Assembly (NCBI RefSeq): GCF_027857615.1
Contig: NZ_JAQIFT010000054.1
Location: 1 to 57,087 of the forward strand
DNA length: 57,087 nt
DNA from: Holtiella tumoricola
Lineage (GTDB): Bacteria; Bacillota; Clostridia; Lachnospirales; Cellulosilyticaceae
Direction of reading: 5' to 3'
Shown: one piece after another, positions 1-7,512 of the stretch
How positions within the stretch are numbered: position 1 is the stretch's first letter
Layout of the letters: every line of letters begins with the position of its first letter
Position numbers and translations under genes: made by a program
Notes under the pieces: model-generated
Told to the model about the DNA's origin: nothing
The model's database searches: none
The model's input: the letters and a program-made list of their open reading frames with translations, nothing else

Positions 1-19
1 GGTTATGTTTAGTTTTGAA

Positions 20-55
20 AGTATAATGCATAAAATAAAATTTATTGCATATACT
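20..55. repeat. Imperfect inverted repeat in stable-RNA leader
   Basis: Arms at 20-34 and 41-55 pair with one bulged A on each side around a short A-rich loop. It lies upstream of the tRNA/5S cluster, next to a short motif (TTTAGTTTTGAAAG) that resembles spacers of Firmicute rRNA operons. I infer an RNA processing stem in a transcript that starts upstream of the window. The 23S gene itself is not visible. Confidence 0.35.
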
Positions 56-97
56 TTAAGAGTAACCCCTTAATTAGTGGGCCTCTTAAAATAATAT

Positions 98-169
98 TCC
101 TCGATAGCTCAGCGGCAGAGCATTCGGCTGTTAACCGAAGGGTCGTAGGTTCGAACCCTACTCGGGGAG
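98..169 (+). tRNA. tRNA-Asn (GTT)
   Basis: A cloverleaf can be folded: acceptor TCCTCGA pairs with TCGGGGA, anticodon stem TTCGG/CCGAA holds loop CTGTTAA with anticodon GTT at 130-132, and the T-arm contains GGTTCGAACC. No CCA is encoded. It is the first gene of a tight tRNA-tRNA-5S-tRNA cluster with no promoter directly in front, so it is probably transcribed from an rRNA operon upstream. Confidence 0.95.
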
Positions 170-176
170 TTTGTAA

Positions 177-248
177 GGCCCATTGGTCAAGCGGTTAAGA
201 CACCGCCCTTTCACGGCGGTAACAGGAGTTCGATTCTCCTATGGGTCA
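177..248 (+). tRNA. tRNA-Glu (TTC)
   Basis: Acceptor GGCCCAT pairs with ATGGGTC, and anticodon stem CCGCC/GGCGG holds loop CTTTCAC with anticodon TTC at 210-212. The T-arm has GTTCGATTC. Only 7 nt separate it from tRNA-Asn and 2 nt from the 5S gene, so all are cut from one precursor. Confidence 0.95.
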
Positions 249-250
249 TT

Positions 251-367
251 TTTGGTGACGATGCGACTTAGGGACACACCCGTTCCCATACCGAACACGT
301 AGGTTAAGACTAAGTCGGCTGATGGTACTTGGCTGGAGACGGCCCGGGAGAGTAAGTGGTTGCCAAA
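251..367 (+). rRNA. rrf: 5S ribosomal RNA
   Basis: The gene is 117 nt long. Terminal helix TTTGGTGAC pairs with GTTGCCAAA, and the conserved internal segments ACACCCGTTCCCATACCGAA and GGGAGAGTA are present. It lies between tRNA-Glu and tRNA-Cys, not directly behind a 23S gene within view. The 23S and 16S genes may lie upstream of the window. Confidence 0.95.
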
Positions 368-372
368 TTTAC

Positions 373-443
373 GGCGGCATAGCCAAGTGGTAAGGCAGAG
401 GTCTGCAACACCTTCATCACCAGTTCAAATCTGGTTGCCGCCT
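373..443 (+). tRNA. tRNA-Cys (GCA)
   Basis: Acceptor GGCGGCA pairs with TGCCGCC. The anticodon loop CTGCAAC carries GCA at 405-407, and the T-arm has AGTTCAAAT. It closes the stable-RNA cluster and is followed at once by a strong terminator. Confidence 0.94.
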
Positions 444-449
444 TTAAAA

Positions 450-479
450 ACAGCTTAGATAATATCTAAGCTGTTTTTT
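450..479 (+). terminator. Terminator of the tRNA/5S cluster
   Basis: An 11-bp stem (ACAGCTTAGAT with ATCTAAGCTGT), a 3-nt loop and a run of six T residues form a classic intrinsic terminator. Confidence 0.92.
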
Positions 480-502
480 GTTATGTAGAAAGTTATATTG
501 GC

Positions 503-531
503 TAGACATTTAAAGAGTACCATATTATAAT
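503..531 (+). promoter_or_regulatory. Candidate sigma-A promoter for the SpoVB-type gene
   Basis: TAGACA (one mismatch to TTGACA), a 17-nt spacer and TATAAT at 526-531 lie about 50 nt before the start codon at 580. Confidence 0.5.
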
Positions 532-579
532 CCATAGATAGAACTTGAAAGAAGATATAATTGGAATAGAGGCCAAGAG

Positions 580-2256
580 ATGGAAGAGAAAATTACAGGT
601 AAGCAAGTTGCTAAAGGTATTCTTATTTTAAGTATTGCAACAGTTATAAGTAAGATAATAGGAGTGCTGTATCGAATTCCTATTGTTAACATATTGGGGG
701 ATGTAGGAAATGCCATATATGGGCTTGCATATCAAGTATATATATTAATCATCACAATAAGTTGTTTAGGGATTCCCAATGCTGTTGCTAGATTAATTGC
801 AGAATGTATAAGCCTTAAAGCTTATAATGATGCTAAGAAGATCTTTAAAATTACATTTATTTATACAGCTGGTATAAGTGTAATTTTAGCTTTAAGCTTA
901 TGGTCTGGAGCTGATAAAATAGCTCATCTTTTAAAAGGAGGGGAAGATATAGTCCTTCCTCTAAAAGCACTAGCACCAACAGTTGTTATAGTAAGTTTGA
1001 TGGCAGTCATGAGGGGATATTTTCAAGGAATGGGTAATATGATGCCTACAGCTATTTCACAGACAGTAGAGCAACTTTTTAATGCTATTTTCAGTGTAGT
1101 ATTAGCTTCATTGTTCCTTCCATATGGTGTTAAAGTAGCTGCTATGGGAAGTACATTAGGAACAGGAATAGGAGCTATAGCAGGAACTATAACGATAGCT
1201 GTTATATATAAAATGACAGCTTCTCAATATAATAAAATAGAAGATATAGGTGTAACTAAATCTATATATCCAACGAATAGACATATTATAAAGCAACTAC
1301 TTATTACTGTTATACCTATCGTAATGACAGCGGCTTTATTTGCATTAATGACATTAATAGATAATACAATGCTCTTTCATTATTTACCTGGTACGGTAGA
1401 ATATCTGAGGGGGGCAGGGGAGATTAGTAGGATACCGGTTACAAATGCTGCTCTCATGGATACACAGACGATAGTTACAAGTTTATCAGGGCAATTTCTA
1501 AGTAAGTATACGCAGTTTATTAATATACCAGTAGGGATTATTGTTGTAATTGTAACTTCTACAATTCCTGCTATAGCAGGTGATTATGCTAGAAAAGATC
1601 AACAGGGACTGACACACAAAATCAATAGAATACTAAAGATGGGTATGCTTATTGCAATGCCAGCAACAGTTGGCTTAACCTTATTTGGAGAGCCAATTAT
1701 GCAATTGATTTATGCTTCAGCTCCGGATGGTGGTAGCCTATTTACAGTAGGATCAATAGCTATTATATTTATGACCATATCTCAACTTACCACAGGTGTA
1801 TTACAAGCAATAGGTAAACAATATTATGTAACAATATATGTAATGATAGCGTTGGTGGTAAAAATAATTTTAAATATAGCATTATTATCTAATCCTGCTA
1901 TTCATATTTATGGAATAACTATTAGTACAACTATTTGCTATATGATTTATACAATACTTAACCTAATAGCTATTAAAAGAATATTGAAGGTTAAGATAGA
2001 ATGGAAACAAGTAATCACAAAACCTATGATTACTTCAATAGGTATGGGTGTAATGAGTTTCTTCCTATATAAAGGGTTTATAATAGTTACACATAGTGTA
2101 ATAAGATCCACATTAATTATAGTTCCAGTAGCAGTTTTAATTTATGGTATAGGATGTATATTAACTAAAACAATTACATTAGATGATATTCAATATATCC
2201 CACTAGCTAATAAATATATAAAGAAATTCAAAGATAGAAATGTAAAAAATATATAA
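580..2256 (+). CDS. SpoVB/MurJ-like polysaccharide flippase (MOP superfamily)
   Basis: A 558-aa integral membrane protein with about 14 hydrophobic segments and an N-terminal helix pattern (GKQVAKGILILSIATVISKI) typical of the SpoVB/YtgP branch of the MOP exporters. Family members flip lipid-linked saccharides across the cytoplasmic membrane; SpoVB acts in spore cortex formation. The start ATG is preceded by AGAGG at a 7-nt distance. It stands alone between a promoter at 503-531 and a terminator at 2259-2288. The class is clear from length and hydropathy. Whether it is the sporulation SpoVB, a YabM-like paralogue or a vegetative lipid II flippase cannot be decided from sequence alone. Confidence 0.8.
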   Translation: MEEKITGKQVAKGILILSIATVISKIIGVLYRIPIVNILGDVGNAIYGLAYQVYILIITISCLGIPNAVARLIAECISLKAYNDAKKIFKITFIYTAGISVILALSLWSGADKIAHLLKGGEDIVLPLKALAPTVVIVSLMAVMRGYFQGMGNMMPTAISQTVEQLFNAIFSVVLASLFLPYGVKVAAMGSTLGTGIGAIAGTITIAVIYKMTASQYNKIEDIGVTKSIYPTNRHIIKQLLITVIPIVMTAALFALMTLIDNTMLFHYLPGTVEYLRGAGEISRIPVTNAALMDTQTIVTSLSGQFLSKYTQFINIPVGIIVVIVTSTIPAIAGDYARKDQQGLTHKINRILKMGMLIAMPATVGLTLFGEPIMQLIYASAPDGGSLFTVGSIAIIFMTISQLTTGVLQAIGKQYYVTIYVMIALVVKIILNIALLSNPAIHIYGITISTTICYMIYTILNLIAIKRILKVKIEWKQVITKPMITSIGMGVMSFFLYKGFIIVTHSVIRSTLIIVPVAVLIYGIGCILTKTITLDDIQYIPLANKYIKKFKDRNVKNI

Positions 2257-2258
2257 GT

Positions 2259-2288
2259 TAAAAAGTAGGCTTAACAGTCTACTTTTTA
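2259..2288 (+). terminator. Terminator after the flippase gene
   Basis: A stem AAAAAGTAG/CTACTTTTT with a 10-nt loop has T-rich downstream DNA and begins three bases after the stop codon. Confidence 0.7.
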
Positions 2289-2445
2289 ATATTCAAAGGT
2301 AATTACATTATAAAGTTAGATAATGAGATTATTTTTATAATAGTGAAGTTCTCTTTTTTATTATAAAGGGATTTAATTTATAATTCTTGAGGAATCATGT
2401 ATAATAAGAATTAAAAATGGTAATTAATCAAAGGAGGGTAAAGAA

Positions 2446-2640
2446 GTGAACTATCAAATTGGAGATGTAGTGCAAATGAAGAAGCCGCACCCTTGTGGAA
2501 CTAATGCCTGGGAAGTTCTACGAGTGGGAGCGGACTTCAAATTGCGCTGCCAACAATGTCAGCATATTATTATGTTGCCTCGCGAGAAATTTGAAAAAAG
2601 TGTAAAAAAATTAATTAAAAGTGCCGACATACAAGCTTAA
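2446..2640 (+). CDS. DUF951 family protein
   Basis: A small 64-aa basic protein. The opening GDVVQMKKPHPCGTNAWEV and the later CQQCQHIIMLPR segment, with three Cys in a C..CxxC arrangement, match the DUF951 family of Firmicutes, whose molecular role is not established. The start is GTG at 2446, chosen because AAAGGAGGG lies just upstream and no in-frame ATG would keep the conserved N-terminus. It sits in front of the rpsF operon with its own possible TATAAT at 2400-2405. The Cys pattern suggests a metal-binding beta-barrel, which is inference. Confidence 0.8.
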   Translation: MNYQIGDVVQMKKPHPCGTNAWEVLRVGADFKLRCQQCQHIIMLPREKFEKSVKKLIKSADIQA

Positions 2641-2678
2641 AAAGTAACATTATCCAGTATTATTTTTATCTAAAGTGC

Positions 2679-2707
2679 TTGTATAAAGAATATAATTATG
2701 ATATCAT
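2679..2707 (+). promoter_or_regulatory. Candidate sigma-A promoter of rpsF-ssb-rpsR
   Basis: TTGTAT, a 17-nt spacer and TATCAT lie 70 nt upstream of rpsF, just after the DUF951 gene. Confidence 0.5.
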
Positions 2708-2730
2708 ATTAAACTGTAATGTTAATCCTT

Positions 2731-2752
2731 GCTCTACACACAGATGTAGGGC
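2731..2752 (+). promoter_or_regulatory. Leader hairpin upstream of rpsF
   Basis: An 8-bp stem GCTCTACA/TGTAGGGC with loop CACAGA ends 25 nt before the rpsF start and shortly before its ribosome binding site. S6:S18 is known to bind its own mRNA leader in many bacteria. The characteristic CCG bulge of that motif is not obvious here, so the regulatory role is a guess. Confidence 0.35.
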
Positions 2753-2776
2753 CAAAGTCCAAAAGGAGGTGCCAAG

Positions 2777-3067
2777 ATGAAAAACTACGAATTAGCACTA
2801 GTATTTATCCCAACTTTAAGTGAAGAAGAAAAATTAGCTAACCTTGAAAAAGTGAAAGAATTAATCACTCGTTTCGGTGGTGAAGTTACTAATGTTGATG
2901 ATTGGGGCAAAAGAAAACTTGCTTACGAAATCAACAAACAAAAAGAAGGTTTCTACTACTTTATCCAATTCAATGCTGAAACAGCTACACCAGCTGAGCT
3001 TGAAAGCAGACTTCGTATTACAGAAACTGTTCTTCGTTACTTAATCGTACGTCTTGACGAAAAATAA
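2777..3067 (+). CDS. rpsF: 30S ribosomal protein S6
   Basis: At 96 aa it has normal family length. It begins MKNYELALVFIPTLSEEEK and contains the segments DDWGKRKLAYEI and GFYYFIQF typical of S6, a ferredoxin-like fold that binds 16S rRNA as a heterodimer with S18. A strong AAAGGAGGT precedes the ATG. It heads the conserved rpsF-ssb-rpsR operon, with short gaps to ssb and rpsR, so stoichiometric S6 and S18 come from one mRNA. A leader hairpin may allow feedback control. Confidence 0.97.
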   Translation: MKNYELALVFIPTLSEEEKLANLEKVKELITRFGGEVTNVDDWGKRKLAYEINKQKEGFYYFIQFNAETATPAELESRLRITETVLRYLIVRLDEK

Positions 3068-3095
3068 TAAATAACCATGAGAAGGAGGTTATGAT

Positions 3096-3551
3096 ATGAA
3101 TAAAGTTATCCTTATGGGACGCTTAACTCGTGATCCAGAAGTTCGTTATTCACAATCAGCCAATCCAGTTGCAGTAGCAAGATATGGACTAGCTGTTAGA
3201 AAACAATTTGCAAAACAAGGAGAACCCGATGTGGATTTCTTCAATATAGTTGCTTTTGGAAAAGCTGGCGAATTTGCCGAGAAGTTCTTTAGAAAAGGAC
3301 AGATGGTTTCAGTCGTAGGTAGACTCCAAACTAATAGTTGGGAAGACCAACAAAAAGTTAAACATACATCGGTTGATATCGTTGTTGAAGAGCAGCATTT
3401 TGCAGAGAGTAAAAATTCAGCTGAATCAAGAGGCGTTATGACAAATAGCCCACTTGATACTATGTCACCTGTGTCTACTCCTCCTTCAACTAGTCCGGTA
3501 GATGGGTTTATGCCTACTACTATGGAAGAAGACGACGATTTACCATTTTAA
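3096..3551 (+). CDS. ssb: Single-stranded DNA-binding protein SSB
   Basis: A 151-aa protein with an N-terminal OB fold (MNKVILMGRLTRDPEVRYS, then VDFFNIVAFGKAGEFAEKFF and GRLQTNSWED), a flexible Ser/Thr/Pro-rich linker from about residue 110, and the acidic tip DDDLPF that recruits replication and repair partners. It coats single-stranded DNA at forks. AGAAGGAGG sits 7 nt before the ATG. Its place between rpsF and rpsR is the conserved Firmicute arrangement. Confidence 0.97.
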   Translation: MNKVILMGRLTRDPEVRYSQSANPVAVARYGLAVRKQFAKQGEPDVDFFNIVAFGKAGEFAEKFFRKGQMVSVVGRLQTNSWEDQQKVKHTSVDIVVEEQHFAESKNSAESRGVMTNSPLDTMSPVSTPPSTSPVDGFMPTTMEEDDDLPF

Positions 3552-3585
3552 CTAAAACATTTAAAATGTAAAGGAGGGAAATACA

Positions 3586-3819
3586 ATGGCAATGCAAAAA
3601 AGACGTGGTCGTAGAAGACGTAAAGTTAATCAATTTGCTGGTGATAATATCAAAAAGATTAATTATAAAGATATTAATACACTTAAAAAGTTTATCTCTG
3701 AAAGAGGTAAAATTCTTCCTAGAAGAATTACTGGTAACTCTGCAAAAGCACAACGTAAACTTACAGTTGCAATCAAACGTGCTAGACATATCGCAATTTT
3801 ACCATACACTCAAGATTAA
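3586..3819 (+). CDS. rpsR: 30S ribosomal protein S18
   Basis: A 77-aa, strongly basic protein. The opening RRGRRRRKVNQFAGDN, the middle YKDINTLKKFISERGKILPR and the Arg-rich tail RARHIAILPY are signature S18 features. It pairs with S6 on the platform of the small subunit. AAAGGAGGG precedes the ATG at normal distance. It is the last gene of the operon and is followed by a strong terminator at 3888. Confidence 0.97.
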   Translation: MAMQKRRGRRRRKVNQFAGDNIKKINYKDINTLKKFISERGKILPRRITGNSAKAQRKLTVAIKRARHIAILPYTQD

Positions 3820-3887
3820 TTAGTAATTATTAGATTCAATTCAGCACTATATAGAGAGACAAATAAGCGCACACACAATATGCACAC

Positions 3888-3914
3888 GCACTGCCTTTGG
3901 CAGTGCTTTTTTTT
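3888..3914 (+). terminator. Terminator of rpsF-ssb-rpsR
   Basis: GCACTGCC/GGCAGTGC stem, TTT loop and eight T residues. Confidence 0.95.
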
Positions 3915-3963
3915 ATTGTCTAGAAACCCTAAAACACAGGGGGTATATATAATTTCTGATTTA

Positions 3964-3972
3964 TGATATAAT
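3964..3972 (+). promoter_or_regulatory. Extended -10 element upstream of the DUF2232 gene
   Basis: TGATATAAT is an extended -10 box about 60 nt before the start at 4033. No convincing -35 box is seen. Confidence 0.45.
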
Positions 3973-4032
3973 ATGAAAATATATGAGTAGATACATGGCA
4001 ACTTATACGCAGTATAGGAGGCTTAAGAGACT

Positions 4033-5013
4033 ATGAATCAACAAGTAAAGCAAAATTTAAAATTAGTATTGATGATAACAATATATATTTTATTAGGAGT
4101 AATAGGGATATACTCTACTACTTTGATCTTTTTGACACCAATACTCATGGTGCCTATGGCAATCTTTTTAATGAGTAATAAGAAAAACTATAAAAGAGAC
4201 TTACTTATACATTTGATTATTTCAATTATGTTATACCTTTTAACAAGAAGTATAGCTGAACCATTATTATATATTATAAGTGTGGCAGTTCCTGCTCATA
4301 TATTTGTAACTTGTTATAGAAATAAATTAGCACTACCACAAGTAGCTATGTACACAGGTGTTTGTACGGTAGGAGTATTTTGTTTTTATGCTATAGGAAT
4401 GAAGTATTTTAACATTGATTATATACAAATGTATAATACTTTTTTAGATACTGCAAAAGAGCAATATACAGCTTTAATTAATCAAGCAATGAAGATACAA
4501 AATCAACCTATATCTAACGATATGGAAGAGCAACTTTTACTTATGAGAAAACAATTTAGTATGAGTGTAGATATGCTAAAATATTTGTATCCATCATTAT
4601 TACTTCAGATAGGAATAATAATAGGGGTTGTAAGCACAATATTTATGACACTCATGGGGCGTATTAAAAAGTGGAGAATGTTACCACTTAGCCAATTTGT
4701 ACAGTTTAAGTTTTCTAGATGGATGGGTATCCTTTTAGTAATATCTAGTTTTATTGCATTATTCGTGGGGGAGGACTCTATGACTACAGCAGCATTAGCT
4801 ATGAATCTATATTCCTTTACAGTATATTTATTACAGATAGTAGGCTTTATAGCTTTAATTATGCTGATTAGAAAAAGCAAGCTCAACAGTACAACTAAGA
4901 CAATGAGTATTGTATTGTCTGTATTAGTATTCTTTATGATGCCTTTTATAATGATGCTAGTAGGCCTTGCAGATACCTTATTTAATTTTAGAAAAGTTGA
5001 TATTATCGTTTAG
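4033..5013 (+). CDS. DUF2232 (YybS-like) membrane protein
   Basis: A 326-aa polytopic protein with about eight hydrophobic helices and a central hydrophilic stretch near residues 135-175. In Firmicutes a DUF2232 protein (YybS) is usually encoded directly before gdpP and rplI, exactly as here; the gap to gdpP is 17 nt. Its biochemical role is not established. An ECF-transporter S-component-like fold has been suggested for related families, which I cannot test here. The start ATG follows TATAGGAGGC. Identification rests on hydropathy plus synteny. Confidence 0.75.
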   Translation: MNQQVKQNLKLVLMITIYILLGVIGIYSTTLIFLTPILMVPMAIFLMSNKKNYKRDLLIHLIISIMLYLLTRSIAEPLLYIISVAVPAHIFVTCYRNKLALPQVAMYTGVCTVGVFCFYAIGMKYFNIDYIQMYNTFLDTAKEQYTALINQAMKIQNQPISNDMEEQLLLMRKQFSMSVDMLKYLYPSLLLQIGIIIGVVSTIFMTLMGRIKKWRMLPLSQFVQFKFSRWMGILLVISSFIALFVGEDSMTTAALAMNLYSFTVYLLQIVGFIALIMLIRKSKLNSTTKTMSIVLSVLVFFMMPFIMMLVGLADTLFNFRKVDIIV

Positions 5014-5030
5014 TTAGGAAGGTAGTGAAT

Positions 5031-7037
5031 ATGAGTACAAAGAGAAAGAATTCGTTAGGTTATATGGCATATATCCTAAGATTTACTCAAATTGGCTTTA
5101 TTATAGGGATTTTACAAGGAATCATAAGTATTTATTTTAATACTTTTATTGGAATATTTACTGCATTAGTATTTGTAGGGATGCTAGCCTATAGTTTTAT
5201 ACTAGAAAATAGGCTTATGCTCAAAATGCAAAAGGAAATTACCAATCAGGTAGATGTATTAAGCAAGATAAAAAAAGATATGTTCGTTGATTCTCCTATA
5301 CCAGTAGTGGTACTAGATAAAATAGGAGCCATATGTTGGGGCAATCATTCTTTTAAAGAAATGATAGGAGAAGAGGAAGTAGCAGACAAGCATATTCGAT
5401 CTATTTTTTCTGATTTGCAAATAGAAAATTTCCCTAAGCAAGATGAAATATATGAACGAGAAGTGATTAAAGACAGTAAGCATTATCAGCTCATCTGTAA
5501 CAAAATTCTTTGGGATGCCAATAATACAGGTTATCAATATGTCATTTATTTTATGGATACAACAGACCATAAATTATTGGAAGAAGAAGTTCAAAAACAA
5601 CGTTGTATGATTGGTTATATATATGTAGATAATTATGAAGAGATCATGCAAAGTATTGAAGAAGTAAGAAGACCAATGCTAGGTGCGATTATTGATAGAA
5701 AGATTAATGTATGGTTTAAAAACAACGATGTTGCAGTATGTAAGTTTGATAGGGATCGTTATATGATCTTCTTTACTCAAGATAGCTTAGAGAAAATGCA
5801 AAGTCGTAAGTTTGATATACTAGATGAACTGAGACATATTCAAGTTGGAAATGATTTACCTGTTACCGTAAGTATTGGGATAGGACGTAACTTTAATTCA
5901 CTTACTGAATCAAAAGATGATGCAAGAGCTGCATTTGACCTTGCTATAGGTAGAGGTGGCGATCAAGCTATTATCAAACGTAGTGATAAATATACATTCT
6001 ATGGTGGTAAAACAAAAGAAGTTGAAAAAAGTACACGAGTTAAGGTTAGAATTAAGGCATATGCTTTTAAGGAATTACTTCATGATGCTGATAAGGTTCT
6101 TATCATGGGGCATAAAAATATTGATATGGACTGCCTTGGAGCTGCTATGGGTGTTTATAGAGCTGCAACGCTTATGGGCAAGAAAGCACATATCATATTA
6201 AATGAATCTACCTTTGCAGTACAAGAGCTTTACAACCGTATTATGGAACAATCTGAGTACCAAGATTTATTTATTACAAGTGATAAGGCAGACCAGGAAT
6301 TAACTAAGCAAACATTACTTGTAATGGTAGACGTGCATAGAAAGAGTTATGTAGAACATCCAGAACTTATTGATAAAGCGGAAAATGTAGTTGTATTTGA
6401 CCATCATAGGTTAAGTACGGATTATATTGAAGATGCAGTGCTCACATATATTGAGCCATTTATCTCTTCTACATGTGAGATGATTTCTGAGATTCTTATC
6501 TATCTAACAGATAAGGTTAAATTAACACAAATAGAAGCAGATGCCCTTTTAGCAGGTATTACAGTTGATACTAAGAACTTTGCTTTTAAAGCTGGAGTTA
6601 GAACATTTGAGGCGGCAGCGTTCTTGAGAAGAGCAGGGGCTGATAGTACAAGAGTGCGTATGTTGTTCCAAAATGATATGGAAACTTACAAAATAAAAGC
6701 AGCATCTATTAAAGAAGCTGAAATATGGGAAGAAGATACAGCGGTAGCTGTTGTATTAGGCAAGCATGAGCATTCTAATATTATAGCAGCACAGGTAGCA
6801 GATGAACTTCTAACCATAAAAGGTATTCAAACTACATTCGTTATTACTGAAGGTGGTGAAGGACTTATGATTAGTGCACGAGCATTAGGAGATACTAATG
6901 TTCAACGTATTATGGAGATGTTAGGTGGCGGTGGTCACAAAAACATTGCTGGTGCACAGCTTAAGGACTGTACAATTGAAGATGTGAAGATTAAACTAAA
7001 AGAAGCGATTCAAGATTATAAACAGGAAGGTGAATAA
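5031..7037 (+). CDS. gdpP: Cyclic-di-AMP phosphodiesterase GdpP (DHH family)
   Basis: A 668-aa membrane enzyme that hydrolyses c-di-AMP. Order: two N-terminal membrane helices (about residues 12-60), a PAS-like domain (about 75-180), a degenerate GGDEF domain (about 190-300), then DHH/DHHA1. Metal ligands are visible in GHKNIDMDCLGAA and VVFDHHRLS, and the C-terminus has GGGGHKNIAGAQ. I prefer ATG 5031 to the upstream GTG 5025 because AGGAAGG lies 8 nt before the ATG but only 2 nt before the GTG. It sits in the yybS-gdpP-rplI-dnaB operon, and its stop is one base before rplI, which suggests coupling. Confidence 0.93.
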   Translation: MSTKRKNSLGYMAYILRFTQIGFIIGILQGIISIYFNTFIGIFTALVFVGMLAYSFILENRLMLKMQKEITNQVDVLSKIKKDMFVDSPIPVVVLDKIGAICWGNHSFKEMIGEEEVADKHIRSIFSDLQIENFPKQDEIYEREVIKDSKHYQLICNKILWDANNTGYQYVIYFMDTTDHKLLEEEVQKQRCMIGYIYVDNYEEIMQSIEEVRRPMLGAIIDRKINVWFKNNDVAVCKFDRDRYMIFFTQDSLEKMQSRKFDILDELRHIQVGNDLPVTVSIGIGRNFNSLTESKDDARAAFDLAIGRGGDQAIIKRSDKYTFYGGKTKEVEKSTRVKVRIKAYAFKELLHDADKVLIMGHKNIDMDCLGAAMGVYRAATLMGKKAHIILNESTFAVQELYNRIMEQSEYQDLFITSDKADQELTKQTLLVMVDVHRKSYVEHPELIDKAENVVVFDHHRLSTDYIEDAVLTYIEPFISSTCEMISEILIYLTDKVKLTQIEADALLAGITVDTKNFAFKAGVRTFEAAAFLRRAGADSTRVRMLFQNDMETYKIKAASIKEAEIWEEDTAVAVVLGKHEHSNIIAAQVADELLTIKGIQTTFVITEGGEGLMISARALGDTNVQRIMEMLGGGGHKNIAGAQLKDCTIEDVKIKLKEAIQDYKQEGE

Positions 7038-7038
7038 G

Positions 7039-7488
7039 ATGAAAGTTATATTAACACAAGATGTAAAAAAAGTAGGTAAAAAAGGTGATATTTTAGAGGT
7101 TAAAGATGGATATGCACGTAATGCTCTTTTCCCAAAAGGGTTAGCAGTAGAAGCGAATGCAGTTAACATGAATCAAAGAAAAGTAGAACAACGCTCAGAA
7201 GATAAGAAAAAGCAAGAAGAATTAGATCATGCGAATGAATTAAAAGCATCTATTAATGATAAAAAAGTAATCATTCCTATTAAAACAGGTGAAGGTGGAA
7301 GAGTATTTGGTTCTGTAACAACAAAAGAAATTGCAGAAAGTATTGAAGCTGTATTTGGAGTAAAAGTAGATAAGAAAAAAATTCAACTTTCACAACCTAT
7401 TAAAGCAATTGGTACTAAAACTGTAGAAATTAAATTACATGCAAAAGTTACAGCTGAAGTAACAGTAGAAACAGTTGAATCTAAATAA
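7039..7488 (+). CDS. rplI: 50S ribosomal protein L9
   Basis: A 149-aa protein beginning MKVILTQDVKKVGKKGDI, with the family signature GYARNALFPKGLA and a Lys/Glu-rich central helix joining two RNA-binding domains. L9 binds 23S rRNA at the base of the L1 stalk and helps maintain reading frame. I chose ATG 7039 because it restores the exact family N-terminus; a GTG nine bases earlier would overlap gdpP. AGGAAGG is 8 nt upstream, inside gdpP. Only one base separates it from the gdpP stop. Confidence 0.96.
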   Translation: MKVILTQDVKKVGKKGDILEVKDGYARNALFPKGLAVEANAVNMNQRKVEQRSEDKKKQEELDHANELKASINDKKVIIPIKTGEGGRVFGSVTTKEIAESIEAVFGVKVDKKKIQLSQPIKAIGTKTVEIKLHAKVTAEVTVETVESK

Positions 7489-7512
7489 TAAGGAAGAAAG
7501 TGAGGAACGTTT

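Noticed and set aside
5025..5030. Upstream GTG start for gdpP
   Set aside because: It lies only two bases after the Shine-Dalgarno, whereas the ATG at 5031 is at the optimal distance. Similar extended starts of rplI, pflB, mecA, dnaD, glmU, mazG and the MATE gene were rejected for the same kind of reason or because they break the family N-terminus.
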